Positions 7,427 through 16,357 are shown, numbered from the stretch's first letter. The stretch: 64,000 bases of DNA from JBBDMX01 sp040878035 (GCA_040878035.1 JBBDMX010000069.1:1-64000), one strand, 5' to 3'. The notes: generated by a model from the sequence alone, not told the origin. Numbers and translations are program-made.

Positions 7427-8931
7427 CGGTGGCCTCCCACGGGTGTCCCCCGCACATCCACATCGCCCAGAACCAGCGCCGCCAGTCGGTCGGACCGGCC
7501 CGGTTCAATATGGTGCGGGACTTCCTGTCCGGTGGTGATGAAACTCAGCCGCTTGTTGACTTTCCGTGCCACATTGAGGAGGACCCCAAAGCTGACCGCC
7601 TCGTCCAGCTTGGTGAAGATGATACGGTCTGTGCGAATCCGGGCAAAGCGCTCCACCGTGTCCAGCAGCACCGATTGCGTGCACGTCGAGGAAAGCACCA
7701 GGTGCACCTCGTGCGGATTGGCGGCGCGGATCATGGAATGGAGCTGGTCCAGCCGCGGGTCGTCGCGCTGCGAGCGCCCGGCGGTGTCGATCAGAAGCAC
7801 ATCGCAACGTTCGGCGGCACAGCGGCGCGCGGCGTCGATCATCTCGTCCACATTGGACACCACGTGCAGGTTCACGCCGATGATCTGCGCGTAGGTGCGC
7901 AGTTGCTCGACCGCCGCGATGCGGTAGGTGTCCATGGTGATCAGGCCGACCTTCTTCTTCTGCTTGAGCTTGAAGCAGGCGGCGAGCTTGGCGATGGTGG
8001 TGGTCTTGCCCACGCCGGTGGGGCCGATCAGGGCGATGGTGCGTGGCCGGCGATCGAACGTGGGCTCAAGCCGGCCGGCGCTTTGGTCCACCGGAATGTA
8101 CTGCGCGATGGCGCCCGCCAGCGCCGCCTTCACCGCCACGGGATCATCGAGCTGCGCCGCGCTCAGCCGCGATTTGACCTGGCCGACCACCTCTTCGGCC
8201 AGTTCCTCCGCCACTTCCTGCTTGAGCAGCGATAGGTACTGATCAAACAGCGTGGGCGACAGCTCGCCGGCACGCACCGGGCCGTTGCCTGCGCCGGCCT
8301 GGCCTTCGCACTGGCGACGCATCATCTGGGCGACCATGCGCCGCATGGCACGCATCTCCTGGGTGAGTTGGTCGTGGGCGCCGCCGGGCGACGTCACGGC
8401 CGGCGCCAGCATGGCGGGCGACATGCCCGCTGCGGAAGCGGGCCATGATCCCGGCGCCTTGGTCGCAACGGCGCCGGCCGAGGCGCTCTCCTGCCGAGCG
8501 GAAAACTCGGCATAAGCCGCGGCATAGGTGCGGCGAATCAAGTCGCCGGCCGCCTGTGGCGAACCATGTCGAGCCGCGGGGGCATCACCGCTATGCTCGG
8601 ACAGAACGCCTGTGACCGTCGGCTGCGGGCGCGGCGGCGTCCGCAATGGCGCAGGAGAAATCGGCGGCGATACGCCCGTCGCATGCTGCCCTCGTCGCGC
8701 CGGGGTCCCCGCGCCCACGGCCGCCGGCGCCGAGTGCGCCCGGCTACGCGCCACTGTCGCGCGATCGGCGGCGGTGATCTCCACCACCGTCTTAGCGCCC
8801 AGGCCCAGGATGCCACCCTTGCGATAGCTGCGCGTGTGCAGAATCACCGCGCTGGCGCCAAGCTCCTGCTTCACGCGCGCCAGTGCGTCGGCCATGCTCC
8901 GCCCGGTAAAAGTCTTGACGTTCAATGCCAT
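7420..8931 (-). CDS. flhF: Flagellar biosynthesis SRP-type GTPase FlhF
   Basis: An SRP-family GTPase that places the flagellum at the cell pole. The 503 residues have an N-terminal B domain (MALNVKTFTGRSMADALARV), a long Pro/Ala-rich linker (about 70-200), and an NG domain with G1 IGPTGVGKTTTIAKLA, ITMDTYRIAAVEQL, G3 IDTAGRSQRDD and G4 FTKLDEAVSFG. All nucleotide motifs are intact. It is coupled to flhG downstream, and a hairpin repeat separates it from flhA upstream. Confidence 0.93.
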   Translation of the reverse strand: MALNVKTFTGRSMADALARVKQELGASAVILHTRSYRKGGILGLGAKTVVEITAADRATVARSRAHSAPAAVGAGTPARRGQHATGVSPPISPAPLRTPPRPQPTVTGVLSEHSGDAPAARHGSPQAAGDLIRRTYAAAYAEFSARQESASAGAVATKAPGSWPASAAGMSPAMLAPAVTSPGGAHDQLTQEMRAMRRMVAQMMRRQCEGQAGAGNGPVRAGELSPTLFDQYLSLLKQEVAEELAEEVVGQVKSRLSAAQLDDPVAVKAALAGAIAQYIPVDQSAGRLEPTFDRRPRTIALIGPTGVGKTTTIAKLAACFKLKQKKKVGLITMDTYRIAAVEQLRTYAQIIGVNLHVVSNVDEMIDAARRCAAERCDVLLIDTAGRSQRDDPRLDQLHSMIRAANPHEVHLVLSSTCTQSVLLDTVERFARIRTDRIIFTKLDEAVSFGVLLNVARKVNKRLSFITTGQEVPHHIEPGRSDRLAALVLGDVDVRGTPVGGHRC

Positions 8932-8960
8932 GTCCTTTCCATGTCAATCAATCTCACGTT

Positions 8961-9040
8961 TCACGCCGGACCTGAGGCGTTGCGAAGGTTCGGGTTTCCG
9001 GAAATCCAGGTCTTCACAGAGACTCAGACCCGGCGTGTGA
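8961..9040. repeat. Palindromic repeat, CCGGACCTGAG family (copy 1)
   Basis: The ends TCACGCCGGACCTGAG and CTCAGACCCGGCGTGTGA are complementary, with inner CGAAGGTTCGGGTTTCCGGAA-like helices. It fills the flhA-flhF gap. Other copies are at 20091-20157, 33225-33305, 40894-40974, 52662-52735 and 63799-63839. Confidence 0.75.
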
Positions 9041-9048
9041 AAACCACG

Positions 9049-11301
9049 TCAGTTCATCACCGGCTCCATCCGGTTGTTTGCCATATCCCGCCCACTTCCG
9101 GGAGCCTCCAACTGCACCATCCCCAGCGACTGCACTTCCACGCCCTTGCTGATCTCGTTGTAACCCAGCACCGCGACGTTGGGCTGGTGCGGCTCGATGA
9201 GCCGGCGAACCTGGGCCCGCACCTGCGGCGACGCCAGCACCACCGGGTGATGACCCGCCGCCACCAGCCGCTGCAATTCGCGCATCATCGCCGCCGTCAC
9301 CCGCTGGGCGATCGCCGGCGGCATCGACATCGTGGTGCCTTCATTGCTGCGGTCGATGAACGCGGCGATCTGATCTTCCAGCGCTGGATCCAGGCTGACG
9401 CAGAACAACCGCGGCGTGGCACTTGCGGAGGTTCCCGAAGCGCCTGCCGAATCACCAATCTTGTCCAGGTCCAATCCTTGTGACGCCGAGTCCATCGAGA
9501 CGTACTGGCTGCATATCGTTCGCCGCAGGCTGTTGCGCACGTATTCGGTGAGCACTTCGGTATCGCGGGTGCGCGGCGCCCAGTCGCCCAGCGTCTCGAT
9601 GATCGACTCCATGTCGCGAATGGGCACGCGCTCGCGCAGCAGGTTCTGAAGCACCTTCTGAAGCTCGCCGGGCTTGATCAGCCCCGCCTTCTCGCCCATG
9701 CCCAGCACTTCGTCCACCAGCTTGGGCGCCTTCTGCTTGATCTGCGCCAGCAGATTATTGGTCTCCTCACGGGTGAGCAGCTCCCAGGCGTGGTTCTTGA
9801 CCACCTCGACCAGATGCGTAGCCAGCACGCTCACGGCATCGACCACGATGTAGTTGAGCGACTCGGCGCGCTGCTTCTGTCCAGCGTCGATCCACACCGC
9901 CTCGACGCCGAAAGCCGGTTCGCGCGTGCGCATGCCTTCCAGCGGCGCGTAGTCGGCGCTGACCAGGCCGTTGTCCATCGCCAGCATCTGCCCGGGATAC
10001 ACGGTGCCGTTGGCGACACTGTTGCCGCGGATCTTGATGTGGTACTCGCTGGGCTGAAGCTGCATGTTGTCGCGGATGCGCACCGGGGGCATGACCAGGC
10101 CCAGTTCGCCCGCCAGTTGCCGGCGAATGGCGCTGATGCGGTCCAGCAGCGTTCCGCCTTGGGACGCATCCACCAGCTTCACCAGGCCGTAGCCCACCTC
10201 CAGCTCCATGGTGTCCACCGCCAGCATCTGCTCGATGGGTGGCTGGGCGGGCCCCTTGGCCTTGGCCTCGGCGTCGCGCACCTGGGCCGCCTTCTTCACC
10301 GTCTCCTTGCCGCGCAGCAGCCACGCCGTCACACCGGCGATCCCCGCCAGCGACAACATGGGCAGCGCCGGCAGGCCGGTGAACGCCATGATGCTCAGGA
10401 ACCCGGCCGTGATGGCCATCGGCTTCCATCGCCCCGCCAACTGCCGCGTCAACTCAGTGCCCAGATCGCTGCGCGAGCTGGAGCGCGTCACGATCAGGCC
10501 CGCGCCGATGGAGATCACCAGCGCCGGCATCTGGCTCACCAGGCCGTCGCCGATGGTCAGCTTGGTGAACACCTCGGCCGACTCGGCGATGCCCCAGCCA
10601 TTGCGAAACACGCCCACGGCAAAGCCGCCCACGATGTTGACGATGGTGATGATGATGCCGGCAATGGCGTCGCCGCGGACAAACTTGGCGGCACCGTCCA
10701 TGGCGCCGTAGAAGTCTGCCTCCTGGGCGATGGCTTCACGCCGTGCCCGCGCCTGGCCTTCATTAATACTGCCGGCGTTCAGGTCGGCGTCGATGGCCAT
10801 CTGCTTGCCCGGCATGCCGTCCAAGGTGAACCGCGCCGCCACTTCGCTGATGCGCGTGGCGCCTTTGGTGATCACCACGAACTGCACGATGATCAGGATG
10901 GCAAAGAGAATCAGACCGACCACCAGCGAATTGCCCGCGACAAACTCGGAGAAGGCCTGGATGACATGGCCCGCGGCGCCCACGGCCTGTGCGGCGTCGG
11001 CGGCGTCGGCAGAGAGAATCAGACGCGTTGAAGCGATGTTGAGCACCAGCCGGAACAGCGTCGTGCCCAGCAGCAGCGAGGGGAACACCGAAAAATCCAG
11101 CGGGCTTTCCACGAAGATCGTGGTCAGCAGAATCAGCGCCGCCAATGCCAGATTGGCCGCCAGCAGCATGTCCATGATTACCGGCGGCAAGGGGACGATG
11201 ATGACCATGATCAGCCCGACGATGGCGACGGGGATCAGGAACGGCCGAACATCCTCAAGCCGGTTGAGCCAGGTCACGGATTGGCGGGTGAGTTGAGCCA
11301 T
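9049..11301 (-). CDS. flhA: Flagellar export gate protein FlhA
   Basis: The large export-gate subunit of the flagellar type III system, 750 residues. About eight membrane helices fill residues 18-330, with the conserved FFLPLLLGTTLFRLVLNIASTRLIL-like block (here SVFPSLLLGTTLFRLVLNIA) and the FHIPEP motif region (VVITKGATRISEVAARFTLD, GKQMAIDADLNAG). A cytoplasmic domain follows. The protein is full length. It lies between flhB and flhF, with a repeat-filled spacer (11302-11662) on the flhB side. Confidence 0.95.
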   Translation of the reverse strand: MAQLTRQSVTWLNRLEDVRPFLIPVAIVGLIMVIIVPLPPVIMDMLLAANLALAALILLTTIFVESPLDFSVFPSLLLGTTLFRLVLNIASTRLILSADAADAAQAVGAAGHVIQAFSEFVAGNSLVVGLILFAILIIVQFVVITKGATRISEVAARFTLDGMPGKQMAIDADLNAGSINEGQARARREAIAQEADFYGAMDGAAKFVRGDAIAGIIITIVNIVGGFAVGVFRNGWGIAESAEVFTKLTIGDGLVSQMPALVISIGAGLIVTRSSSRSDLGTELTRQLAGRWKPMAITAGFLSIMAFTGLPALPMLSLAGIAGVTAWLLRGKETVKKAAQVRDAEAKAKGPAQPPIEQMLAVDTMELEVGYGLVKLVDASQGGTLLDRISAIRRQLAGELGLVMPPVRIRDNMQLQPSEYHIKIRGNSVANGTVYPGQMLAMDNGLVSADYAPLEGMRTREPAFGVEAVWIDAGQKQRAESLNYIVVDAVSVLATHLVEVVKNHAWELLTREETNNLLAQIKQKAPKLVDEVLGMGEKAGLIKPGELQKVLQNLLRERVPIRDMESIIETLGDWAPRTRDTEVLTEYVRNSLRRTICSQYVSMDSASQGLDLDKIGDSAGASGTSASATPRLFCVSLDPALEDQIAAFIDRSNEGTTMSMPPAIAQRVTAAMMRELQRLVAAGHHPVVLASPQVRAQVRRLIEPHQPNVAVLGYNEISKGVEVQSLGMVQLEAPGSGRDMANNRMEPVMN

Positions 11302-11336
11302 GGGTTCTATGCGATCCCTCGCGTGCAGACATCTTC

Positions 11337-11586
11337 AGCCCCGAAGGGGCGCCGGGATGTAGCCACGGGTGGAGCAACGCGACTCTGAGCGTTGCGGAAC
11401 CCGTGGAAAGATGAGCGAGCAAGCGTTCCAGCCCCGGAGGGGCGACGGGGTCGCACGCATCGATCGAACGCCCCCTCCGCCCCTGCCGGGGCGGAAACCG
11501 TCAGGCGCGATTCCTTCCACGGGTTGCGCGACGCCCAGAGCGGCGTCGCTCCACCCGTGGCTACAACCCTTGACCCCTCCGGGGTC
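11337..11586. repeat. Large inverted-repeat element between flhB and flhA
   Basis: The left arm AGCCCCGAAGGGGC plus TAGCCACGGGTGGAGC is mirrored on the right by GCTCCACCCGTGGCTA plus GACCCCTCCGGGGTC. A second inner pair uses GGAACCCGTGGAAAG and TTCCACGGGTTGC. It looks like a non-autonomous, MITE-like element. Next to it, at 11621-11662, is a tandem TCGTCATTCG array. I see no real gene in the 11302-11662 spacer. Confidence 0.75.
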
Positions 11587-11620
11587 ACCAGAGGCCAGTG
11601 CCCGGGCTGTTTCGAATTTG

Positions 11621-11660
11621 GAGCTTCATTCGTCATTCGAATTTCGTCATTCGTCATTCG
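11621..11660. repeat. Tandem 'TCGTCATTCG' array
   Basis: Three to four copies of a 7-10-base unit directly adjoin the flhB stop codon, in the same way that other short arrays in this window abut gene ends. Confidence 0.6.
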
Positions 11661-11662
11661 CA

Positions 11663-12730
11663 TCACGCGGTCTTACGTCCGCTCAAGCGATACACGTACG
11701 CCAGGATTTCCGCCACGGTGTTATAGAACTCGGGCGGGACTTCCTGGCCCACTTCCACGTTGCGGTACAGCGCCTGCGCCAGTTCCTTGCGTTCGACCAC
11801 CGGCACGCCGTGCAGGGCCGCCAGTTGGCGAATACGCATGGCCAGGAAATCGGCGCCCTTGGCGATGACCTTGGGCGCGCGCATGGTGGCGTCGTAGCGC
11901 AGGGCGATGGCATAGTGCGTCGGATTGGTCACAATGACGTCCGCCTGGGGCACGGCCGCACCGATGCGCTGCATCGCCAGTTGCCGGGCCACGCGGGCAC
12001 GGCGCTGCTTGATCAGCGGATCGCCTTCCATCCGCTTCATCTCGTCCTTGATCTCCTGCTTGGTCATGCGCAGGTCAATCTCGCGCTGGTAGATCTGATA
12101 GGCGTAGTCGATCACCGCCAGCACCACCAGCAGGGCGGCGAGCTTCAGCGCCAGGCTGTAGACCATCTGGCACGCCGAGCCGAACAGGGGCATGGCGTCG
12201 AGTTCGCTCAGTAGGATGATGCGGGGCAGATCCGCCAGCACGACCCAGGCGGCGAGCGCGGCGACGATGGCGACCTTGGCCAGGGACATGATCAGGCGAA
12301 TGGCGGCGCGCAGGTTGAAGAGATTGCCCAGGCCCTTGACCGGTGAGAGCTTGCTGAGCTTGGGCTGGATCGCCTGGGGCGTGAACCGCAGGCCGACTTG
12401 ACCCACGGTGACCAGCAGGCCCACGGCGGTGAGGCAGAGGATCAGCGGCGCGGCCGTCGCCGCCGCCATGCGCCCGCCGTACCAGAGCATCGTCCCCGCA
12501 TCGTCGGCGCGAGTCGGGTTGGCCACCAGTTCCGAGCCCAGCATGGCCTCGACGATGACTTTGAGGCCCGAGAACACCTTGAGGCCCAGGGCATAGAGCA
12601 GCACAATGGCCGCCAGCAGCGTGCTGGCGGCGGTCAGATCCGTGCTGCGCGCGACATTCCCCTCGCTGCGGGCCTCTTCCCGCCGCCGCGGCGTCGCTGT
12701 TTCCGTCCTGTCAAAGCCACTTTCTGCCAT
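11663..12730 (-). CDS. flhB: Flagellar export switch protein FlhB
   Basis: The export-gate protein that changes substrate class from hook to filament. The 355 residues include four membrane helices (about 33-60, 90-112, 143-170, 185-212) and a cytoplasmic autocleavage domain with NPTH at residues 269-272, the cleavage site position seen in other FlhB proteins, followed by YAIALRYD. The N terminus has the family DRTETATPRRREEAR segment. It lies downstream of fliR, from which it is separated by a repeat cassette carrying a GxxExxY gene. Confidence 0.95.
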   Translation of the reverse strand: MAESGFDRTETATPRRREEARSEGNVARSTDLTAASTLLAAIVLLYALGLKVFSGLKVIVEAMLGSELVANPTRADDAGTMLWYGGRMAAATAAPLILCLTAVGLLVTVGQVGLRFTPQAIQPKLSKLSPVKGLGNLFNLRAAIRLIMSLAKVAIVAALAAWVVLADLPRIILLSELDAMPLFGSACQMVYSLALKLAALLVVLAVIDYAYQIYQREIDLRMTKQEIKDEMKRMEGDPLIKQRRARVARQLAMQRIGAAVPQADVIVTNPTHYAIALRYDATMRAPKVIAKGADFLAMRIRQLAALHGVPVVERKELAQALYRNVEVGQEVPPEFYNTVAEILAYVYRLSGRKTA

Positions 12731-12737
12731 GGGAAAT

Positions 12738-13196
12738 TAGCCACAGATGGACACAGATGGACACAGATACGAAAACAAGCCAGTTAGAGAGAAACTCGTT
12801 TGATCTGGAGTTTGGGGTGTTGGAAGTTCAGCAACAGGCCGACGCGGATGCTCGTGGCGCGGAGGTAGTTGAGGTACTGGGCCAGATGTTCATCCGCAAA
12901 TCCTTCGACACACTTGATCTCTACGATCAGACGCCGTTCGACGACAAGGCCAGCCAGATAGTCGCCGACGCATTCATCCTTGTAGAACACCTTGATCCGC
13001 TCCTGGCAAGCCACATGCAGTCCGCACAGTTGCAGTTCACGACACATCGCTCGCTCGTAGACTTTCTCGAGAAAACCAATCCCCAACACATTGCTGACCT
13101 CAAACGCGGCGCCAATGACTCTTTCACTCAACGCAACCAGTTCTTTATCCTGATCCGTATGCATCATCTGTGTCCATCTGTGTTCATCTGTGGCTA
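12738..13196. mobile_element. Twin-arm repeat cassette carrying a GxxExxY gene
   Basis: The left arm is TAGCCACAGATGGACACAGA continuing in the same 10-base period to 12770. The right arm, 13163-13196, is its reverse complement (ATCTGTGTCCATCTGTG continuing to GTGGCTA). The only gene between them is the GxxExxY gene. The cassette exactly fills the space between flhB and fliR. I infer that it moves or copies as a unit. The same arms without a gene occur at 35948-36099 and 62032-62197. Confidence 0.7.
12784..13167 (-). CDS. GxxExxY protein (PD-(D/E)xK-like nuclease fold)
   Basis: A 127-residue protein of the GxxExxY family. The naming motif is GFLEKVY at residues 31-37. The nuclease-like core has VERRLIVEIKCVE, where E83-I-K85 is the ExK element, and it ends in RVGLLLNFQHPKLQIKRV. 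The family is assigned to the PD-(D/E)xK superfamily, but no biological role is established. It breaks into the flagellar export operon between fliR and flhB and is bounded by inverted tandem arrays. Its first codons (MMHTDQD) lie at the edge of the right arm. It may be a selfish or maintenance gene of the repeat cassette. Confidence 0.85.
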   Translation of the reverse strand: MMHTDQDKELVALSERVIGAAFEVSNVLGIGFLEKVYERAMCRELQLCGLHVACQERIKVFYKDECVGDYLAGLVVERRLIVEIKCVEGFADEHLAQYLNYLRATSIRVGLLLNFQHPKLQIKRVSL

Positions 13197-13197
13197 T

Positions 13198-14001
13198 TCA
13201 CCTGCCGAAGTAGTGCTCGACGGCGATCATGTGTTCGTACATCGTCTGGGTAAAGACGTTGGCGTGACCCGAGAGCGAGGCGGTCAGGATGCCGATGCCC
13301 AGGAGGATGCGCAGCGGGAAGCCGATGGACAGGATGTTCATCTGCGGCACGGTGCGGGCGATGAAACCCATGGCCACCGTCTCGAGGAAGATCAGGCACA
13401 GGAGCGGCGCCGCCACGCGGATGGCCATCTCGAACATCGAGGAGAGCAGACCGACCAGCAGTTCCAGCGTGTATCCGTCGGGGGCGAAACTGCCCAGGGG
13501 TACGCGGTCGAAGCTGTGCAGCAGCGTGGTGAGCATCATGCGGTCGCCGCCGAGCATGAGGAAGATCATCATGCCCATGATGAAGTAGAACTCGCCGATG
13601 ATGCCCGTTTCGGCGTTGAGTTCGGGATTGAACACGCCCGCCAGGCCCAGGCCCACCTGCTGATCGGCGACATGCCCGGCGACCTGGAGGCCGATCATTG
13701 CCATGCTGGCGCCGTAGCCGATGAGCGTGCCGATGGCCAGCTCCATGGCGATGGCGGCAGGCAGCAGCCAGAGCGACAGGGGCGCGTCGATCATCGGCTG
13801 GATCAGTTGGCTGCTCTCGGGCCGGCTCATGAGTACGGGGAAGATGCAAAGCGACATGGCGACGGCCCAGAGGATGCGCACGCGCCCGGGGATCGACGCG
13901 CTGCCGAACAGCGGCGCCAGCACGAACAGGCCGGTGAGCCTGAAGAGCACCATCAGCCAGACGGGTAGAAAGGGCAGGAAATTCTGTAAGGTGGGATTCA
14001 T
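13198..14001 (-). CDS. fliR: Flagellar export protein FliR
   Basis: An export-gate membrane protein of 267 residues with about six hydrophobic segments. The family features are WLMVLFRLTGLFVLAPLFGS near the N terminus, ELAIGTLIGYGASMAMIGLQVAGHVADQQVG in the middle (residues about 88-118), and LETVAMGFIARTVPQMNIL near the C terminus. It follows fliQ by 18 bases and precedes the repeat cassette at 12738-13196. FliR joins FliP and FliQ in the core channel. Confidence 0.95.
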   Translation of the reverse strand: MNPTLQNFLPFLPVWLMVLFRLTGLFVLAPLFGSASIPGRVRILWAVAMSLCIFPVLMSRPESSQLIQPMIDAPLSLWLLPAAIAMELAIGTLIGYGASMAMIGLQVAGHVADQQVGLGLAGVFNPELNAETGIIGEFYFIMGMMIFLMLGGDRMMLTTLLHSFDRVPLGSFAPDGYTLELLVGLLSSMFEMAIRVAAPLLCLIFLETVAMGFIARTVPQMNILSIGFPLRILLGIGILTASLSGHANVFTQTMYEHMIAVEHYFGR

Positions 14002-14019
14002 CGTCGCGCATCAACCGCC

Positions 14020-14274
14020 TCACCCTCCGCCAAAGAGGCGTGAAGCAAATTCCATCATCTGCCGGGTCATCCACGGCGCCAGGAGGATCGTCACCACGGC
14101 CATGCCCACGATCTTGGGCACGAAGCTGAGCGTCTGCTCCTGGATCTGCGTCACCGCCTGAAAGAGACTGATGAGCAGGCCGATGACCAGCGCCGCCGCC
14201 AGAATGGGCGCGCTGATGAGCAGCATCATCGTCAGCGACTCGCGCACCAGATCGACGGCTTGATCCACTTCCAT
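14020..14274 (-). CDS. fliQ: Flagellar export protein FliQ
   Basis: A small export-channel subunit of 84 residues with two membrane hairpin helices (about 14-38 and 52-75). The conserved segments are LLISAPILAAALVIGLLISL and TQIQEQTLSFVPKI, which identify FliQ clearly. It lies between fliP and fliR. The spacer to fliP (14275-14498) is filled by a twin-arm repeat without a gene. Confidence 0.93.
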   Translation of the reverse strand: MEVDQAVDLVRESLTMMLLISAPILAAALVIGLLISLFQAVTQIQEQTLSFVPKIVGMAVVTILLAPWMTRQMMEFASRLFGGG

Positions 14275-14310
14275 GCTGCGTCACCTTTTCACCACGAAGG
14301 GCACAGAGAA

Positions 14311-14491
14311 GTAGCAGGGATGAACACGGATGAACACGGATTGGAGACCACAATCCAGTCTCCGAAGCTCGAATCACATCCGGCGTTCAAGGCTCGAAGC
14401 ACACCATCCGAAACTTCATGCATGTTCATCATGTCCATCCCTGTTCCTTCATTCCCAATCCGTGTTCATCCGTGCTCATCCCCGTTACCTC
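14311..14491. repeat. Twin-arm repeat without gene between fliP and fliQ
   Basis: The left arm is CAGGGATGAACACGGATGAA followed by more of the same period to about 14344. The right arm, 14455-14491, is complementary (CCAATCCGTGTTCATCCGTG). About 110 bases between the arms have no gene. The unit matches the single arm at 3774-3808 and the one at the prfB 3' end. Confidence 0.75.
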
Positions 14492-14498
14492 TCTTTCG

Positions 14499-15503
14499 CT
14501 AGCCCGCCGGTCCGCCCTGCACGAAACTGTGCAACAGATTGCCCACCACCAGGTGCCAGCCATCGACCAGCACGAACAACAGCAACTTGAACGGCAAACT
14601 GATGAGCACCGGCGGCAGCATCAGCATGCCCATCGAGATCAGCACGCTCGACACCACCATGTCGATAATCAGGAACGGCAGATAAAGGCGAAAGCCCATG
14701 AGGAAGGCGATCTTCAGTTCGCTCAGGATGAACGCCGGAATCAGCGAGAGCATGTCCACGTGGCCGCGTTCGATCTGGTCGCGCGGCACTTGGTCCAGGA
14801 TCCCGCGGTACTCCAGGATCATGTAGATGTCGTCCGAGTTCCCGCCATATTCGATCTGGGCGAACATGAAGTCGCGCAGCGGCTGCTTGGCGCGCTCCCA
14901 CGCCTGGGTTTCGTCAATCTCGTTGTTCTGGAGCGGTATGATGGCCTCGCGGTTGACCCGCTCGAACGTCGGCTGCATGACGATCAGCGTCATGAACAGC
15001 GACAGGCCGACGATCACCTGCGACGGCGGCAGCGACTGCGTACCGATGGCCTGCCGCAACAGCGACAGCACAATCACGATCCGCGTGAACGACGTGGTCA
15101 TGATCAGGATCGACGGCGCGATGGTCAGCACCGTCAGGAGCAGCAGGATCGACAGGCTGGTGGACAGGCCCTTGCGCGGGCCGTCGGTCGGCGCCGCGGG
15201 CGTGGCGGCGCCGTTGCGTTCGCCGGTGGCGGATTGGACCGGAGCCGCCGCGCCGGCTGGACCAAACGGCATCACCTCGCTGGCGTGTTGAAGGATCGAC
15301 ACCGGGTTGTAGATGTCCAGTGGAGCGTTGGCATTGGTGGTCGGCGGCGGCGCGGCGCCAGAGGGGCTCGACGACTGTGCACCGGCGGGCACGGCGCCAC
15401 CCATGATGACCATGACGAACACCACGGCGCTCCAGGCGCCGCAGGCAGACCCGCTCAAACGGAGCTGCCCGGCGCCCCTGATCTCAGGATGATGTCTGCT
15501 CAT
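14499..15503 (-). CDS. fliP: Flagellar export protein FliP
   Basis: The core export-channel protein, 334 residues. Residues 1-43 look like a signal peptide (cleavage near PAGAQ), as in many FliP proteins, followed by a Pro/Ala-rich spacer longer than usual. Signature regions include LLTVLTIAPSILIMTTSFTR, IVIVLSLLRQAIGTQSLPPS, and the C-terminal LIIDMVVSSVLISMGMLMLP. Its ATG overlaps the fliO stop as ATGA at 15500-15503, so translation is probably coupled. Confidence 0.95.
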   Translation of the reverse strand: MSRHHPEIRGAGQLRLSGSACGAWSAVVFVMVIMGGAVPAGAQSSSPSGAAPPPTTNANAPLDIYNPVSILQHASEVMPFGPAGAAAPVQSATGERNGAATPAAPTDGPRKGLSTSLSILLLLTVLTIAPSILIMTTSFTRIVIVLSLLRQAIGTQSLPPSQVIVGLSLFMTLIVMQPTFERVNREAIIPLQNNEIDETQAWERAKQPLRDFMFAQIEYGGNSDDIYMILEYRGILDQVPRDQIERGHVDMLSLIPAFILSELKIAFLMGFRLYLPFLIIDMVVSSVLISMGMLMLPPVLISLPFKLLLFVLVDGWHLVVGNLLHSFVQGGPAG

Positions 15504-16357
15504 GCATCACCCCCATCAGGACGCGTGGCGCTGGACCCGCCGGTCCGGAACCGCGCCAGCAAACCCGACACGCGATCGCGGGCGCGATCCACGTGGAATT
15601 CCTGCTCGTCGCCGCCCGGCTCTGCCAGATCATCCTCCGGCCGGCCCGTGTGATGCTCACCACTGAAGCGCCCCAGCAACTGCGAGAATCCATGGGAGAT
15701 ACTGTTGGGCTTGCCCGCGGCGACCAGCGTCAGCAGATCGGCGATTTCTTCCGGGTCGGCGATGCTCTCGAGCGTGCGCAGGCCTGCGGGCGAATCGCCC
15801 AGCACCAGAATGCGATTGCCCAGACGCACCAGCAGAATGTGGTTGCGCGGAGCGATGGTGATCCGCGTGAGCACCTCGGCCACGGGGCTGATGGTGACCG
15901 CGCTGCTGCGTCCGCTCCACTTGGCCAGGGCGCCGCGGGCGATGACGATCAGTCCGATCACCGCCGCCAGTGCTGCCAGCGTATTGCCCAGCCAGCCGGA
16001 AGTGGCGGCGCCGGCGGGCGCGGCCGACACATCGCCGCCGCGGCGAGCCGGTGACAGCGGCAAGCGATCATTGGGCGCGATCGGTGGCGATTCGAAGGCA
16101 GGCGCGGCCGACGACGCTACGGATGAATCGGCGCTCGTTGCCGCGCTGGGTGACACATTAGCGGCAGGCATGGCCACGGGGGCCGGTTCGCCCTTGGCGG
16201 TCGCCAGTTGCCGCGCCAGCGAGGTCAGCGCATCGTCGCTGGCGCTCTTACCATCGTTCGACGCCGCTTGCCCCAACGCGACAGCCGGCCCGATGCCCAG
16301 CATCAGCCCGCATAGTACGCTGCACCAGATTTTTCGAGTCTGCGTCATCGCGGCCAT
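15500..16357 (-). CDS. fliO: FliO-like flagellar biosynthesis protein
   Basis: Assists assembly of FliP in the export channel. The 285-residue protein has a signal-like N terminus (VLCGLMLGIGPAVALG), a long low-complexity Ala/Ser/Pro region, one membrane helix (about 123-143, NTLAALAAVIGLIVIARGAL) and the FliO-type cytoplasmic domain ITIAPRNHILLVRLGNRILVLG. The C-terminal tail is charged. FliO is poorly conserved; the domain and the position before fliP with an ATGA overlap make the call. An alternative start is the ATG three codons in. Confidence 0.82.
   Translation of the reverse strand: MAAMTQTRKIWCSVLCGLMLGIGPAVALGQAASNDGKSASDDALTSLARQLATAKGEPAPVAMPAANVSPSAATSADSSVASSAAPAFESPPIAPNDRLPLSPARRGGDVSAAPAGAATSGWLGNTLAALAAVIGLIVIARGALAKWSGRSSAVTISPVAEVLTRITIAPRNHILLVRLGNRILVLGDSPAGLRTLESIADPEEIADLLTLVAAGKPNSISHGFSQLLGRFSGEHHTGRPEDDLAEPGGDEQEFHVDRARDRVSGLLARFRTGGSSATRPDGGDA

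Noticed and set aside
9790..11031. Long plus-strand frame antisense to flhA
   Set aside because: A high-GC shadow frame, His/Gln-rich, without any domain. FlhA is certain on the other strand.
12738..12770. Possible CRISPR array from short tandem units
   Set aside because: The units are ten bases with no unique spacers and no cas genes, so they are simple tandem arms.
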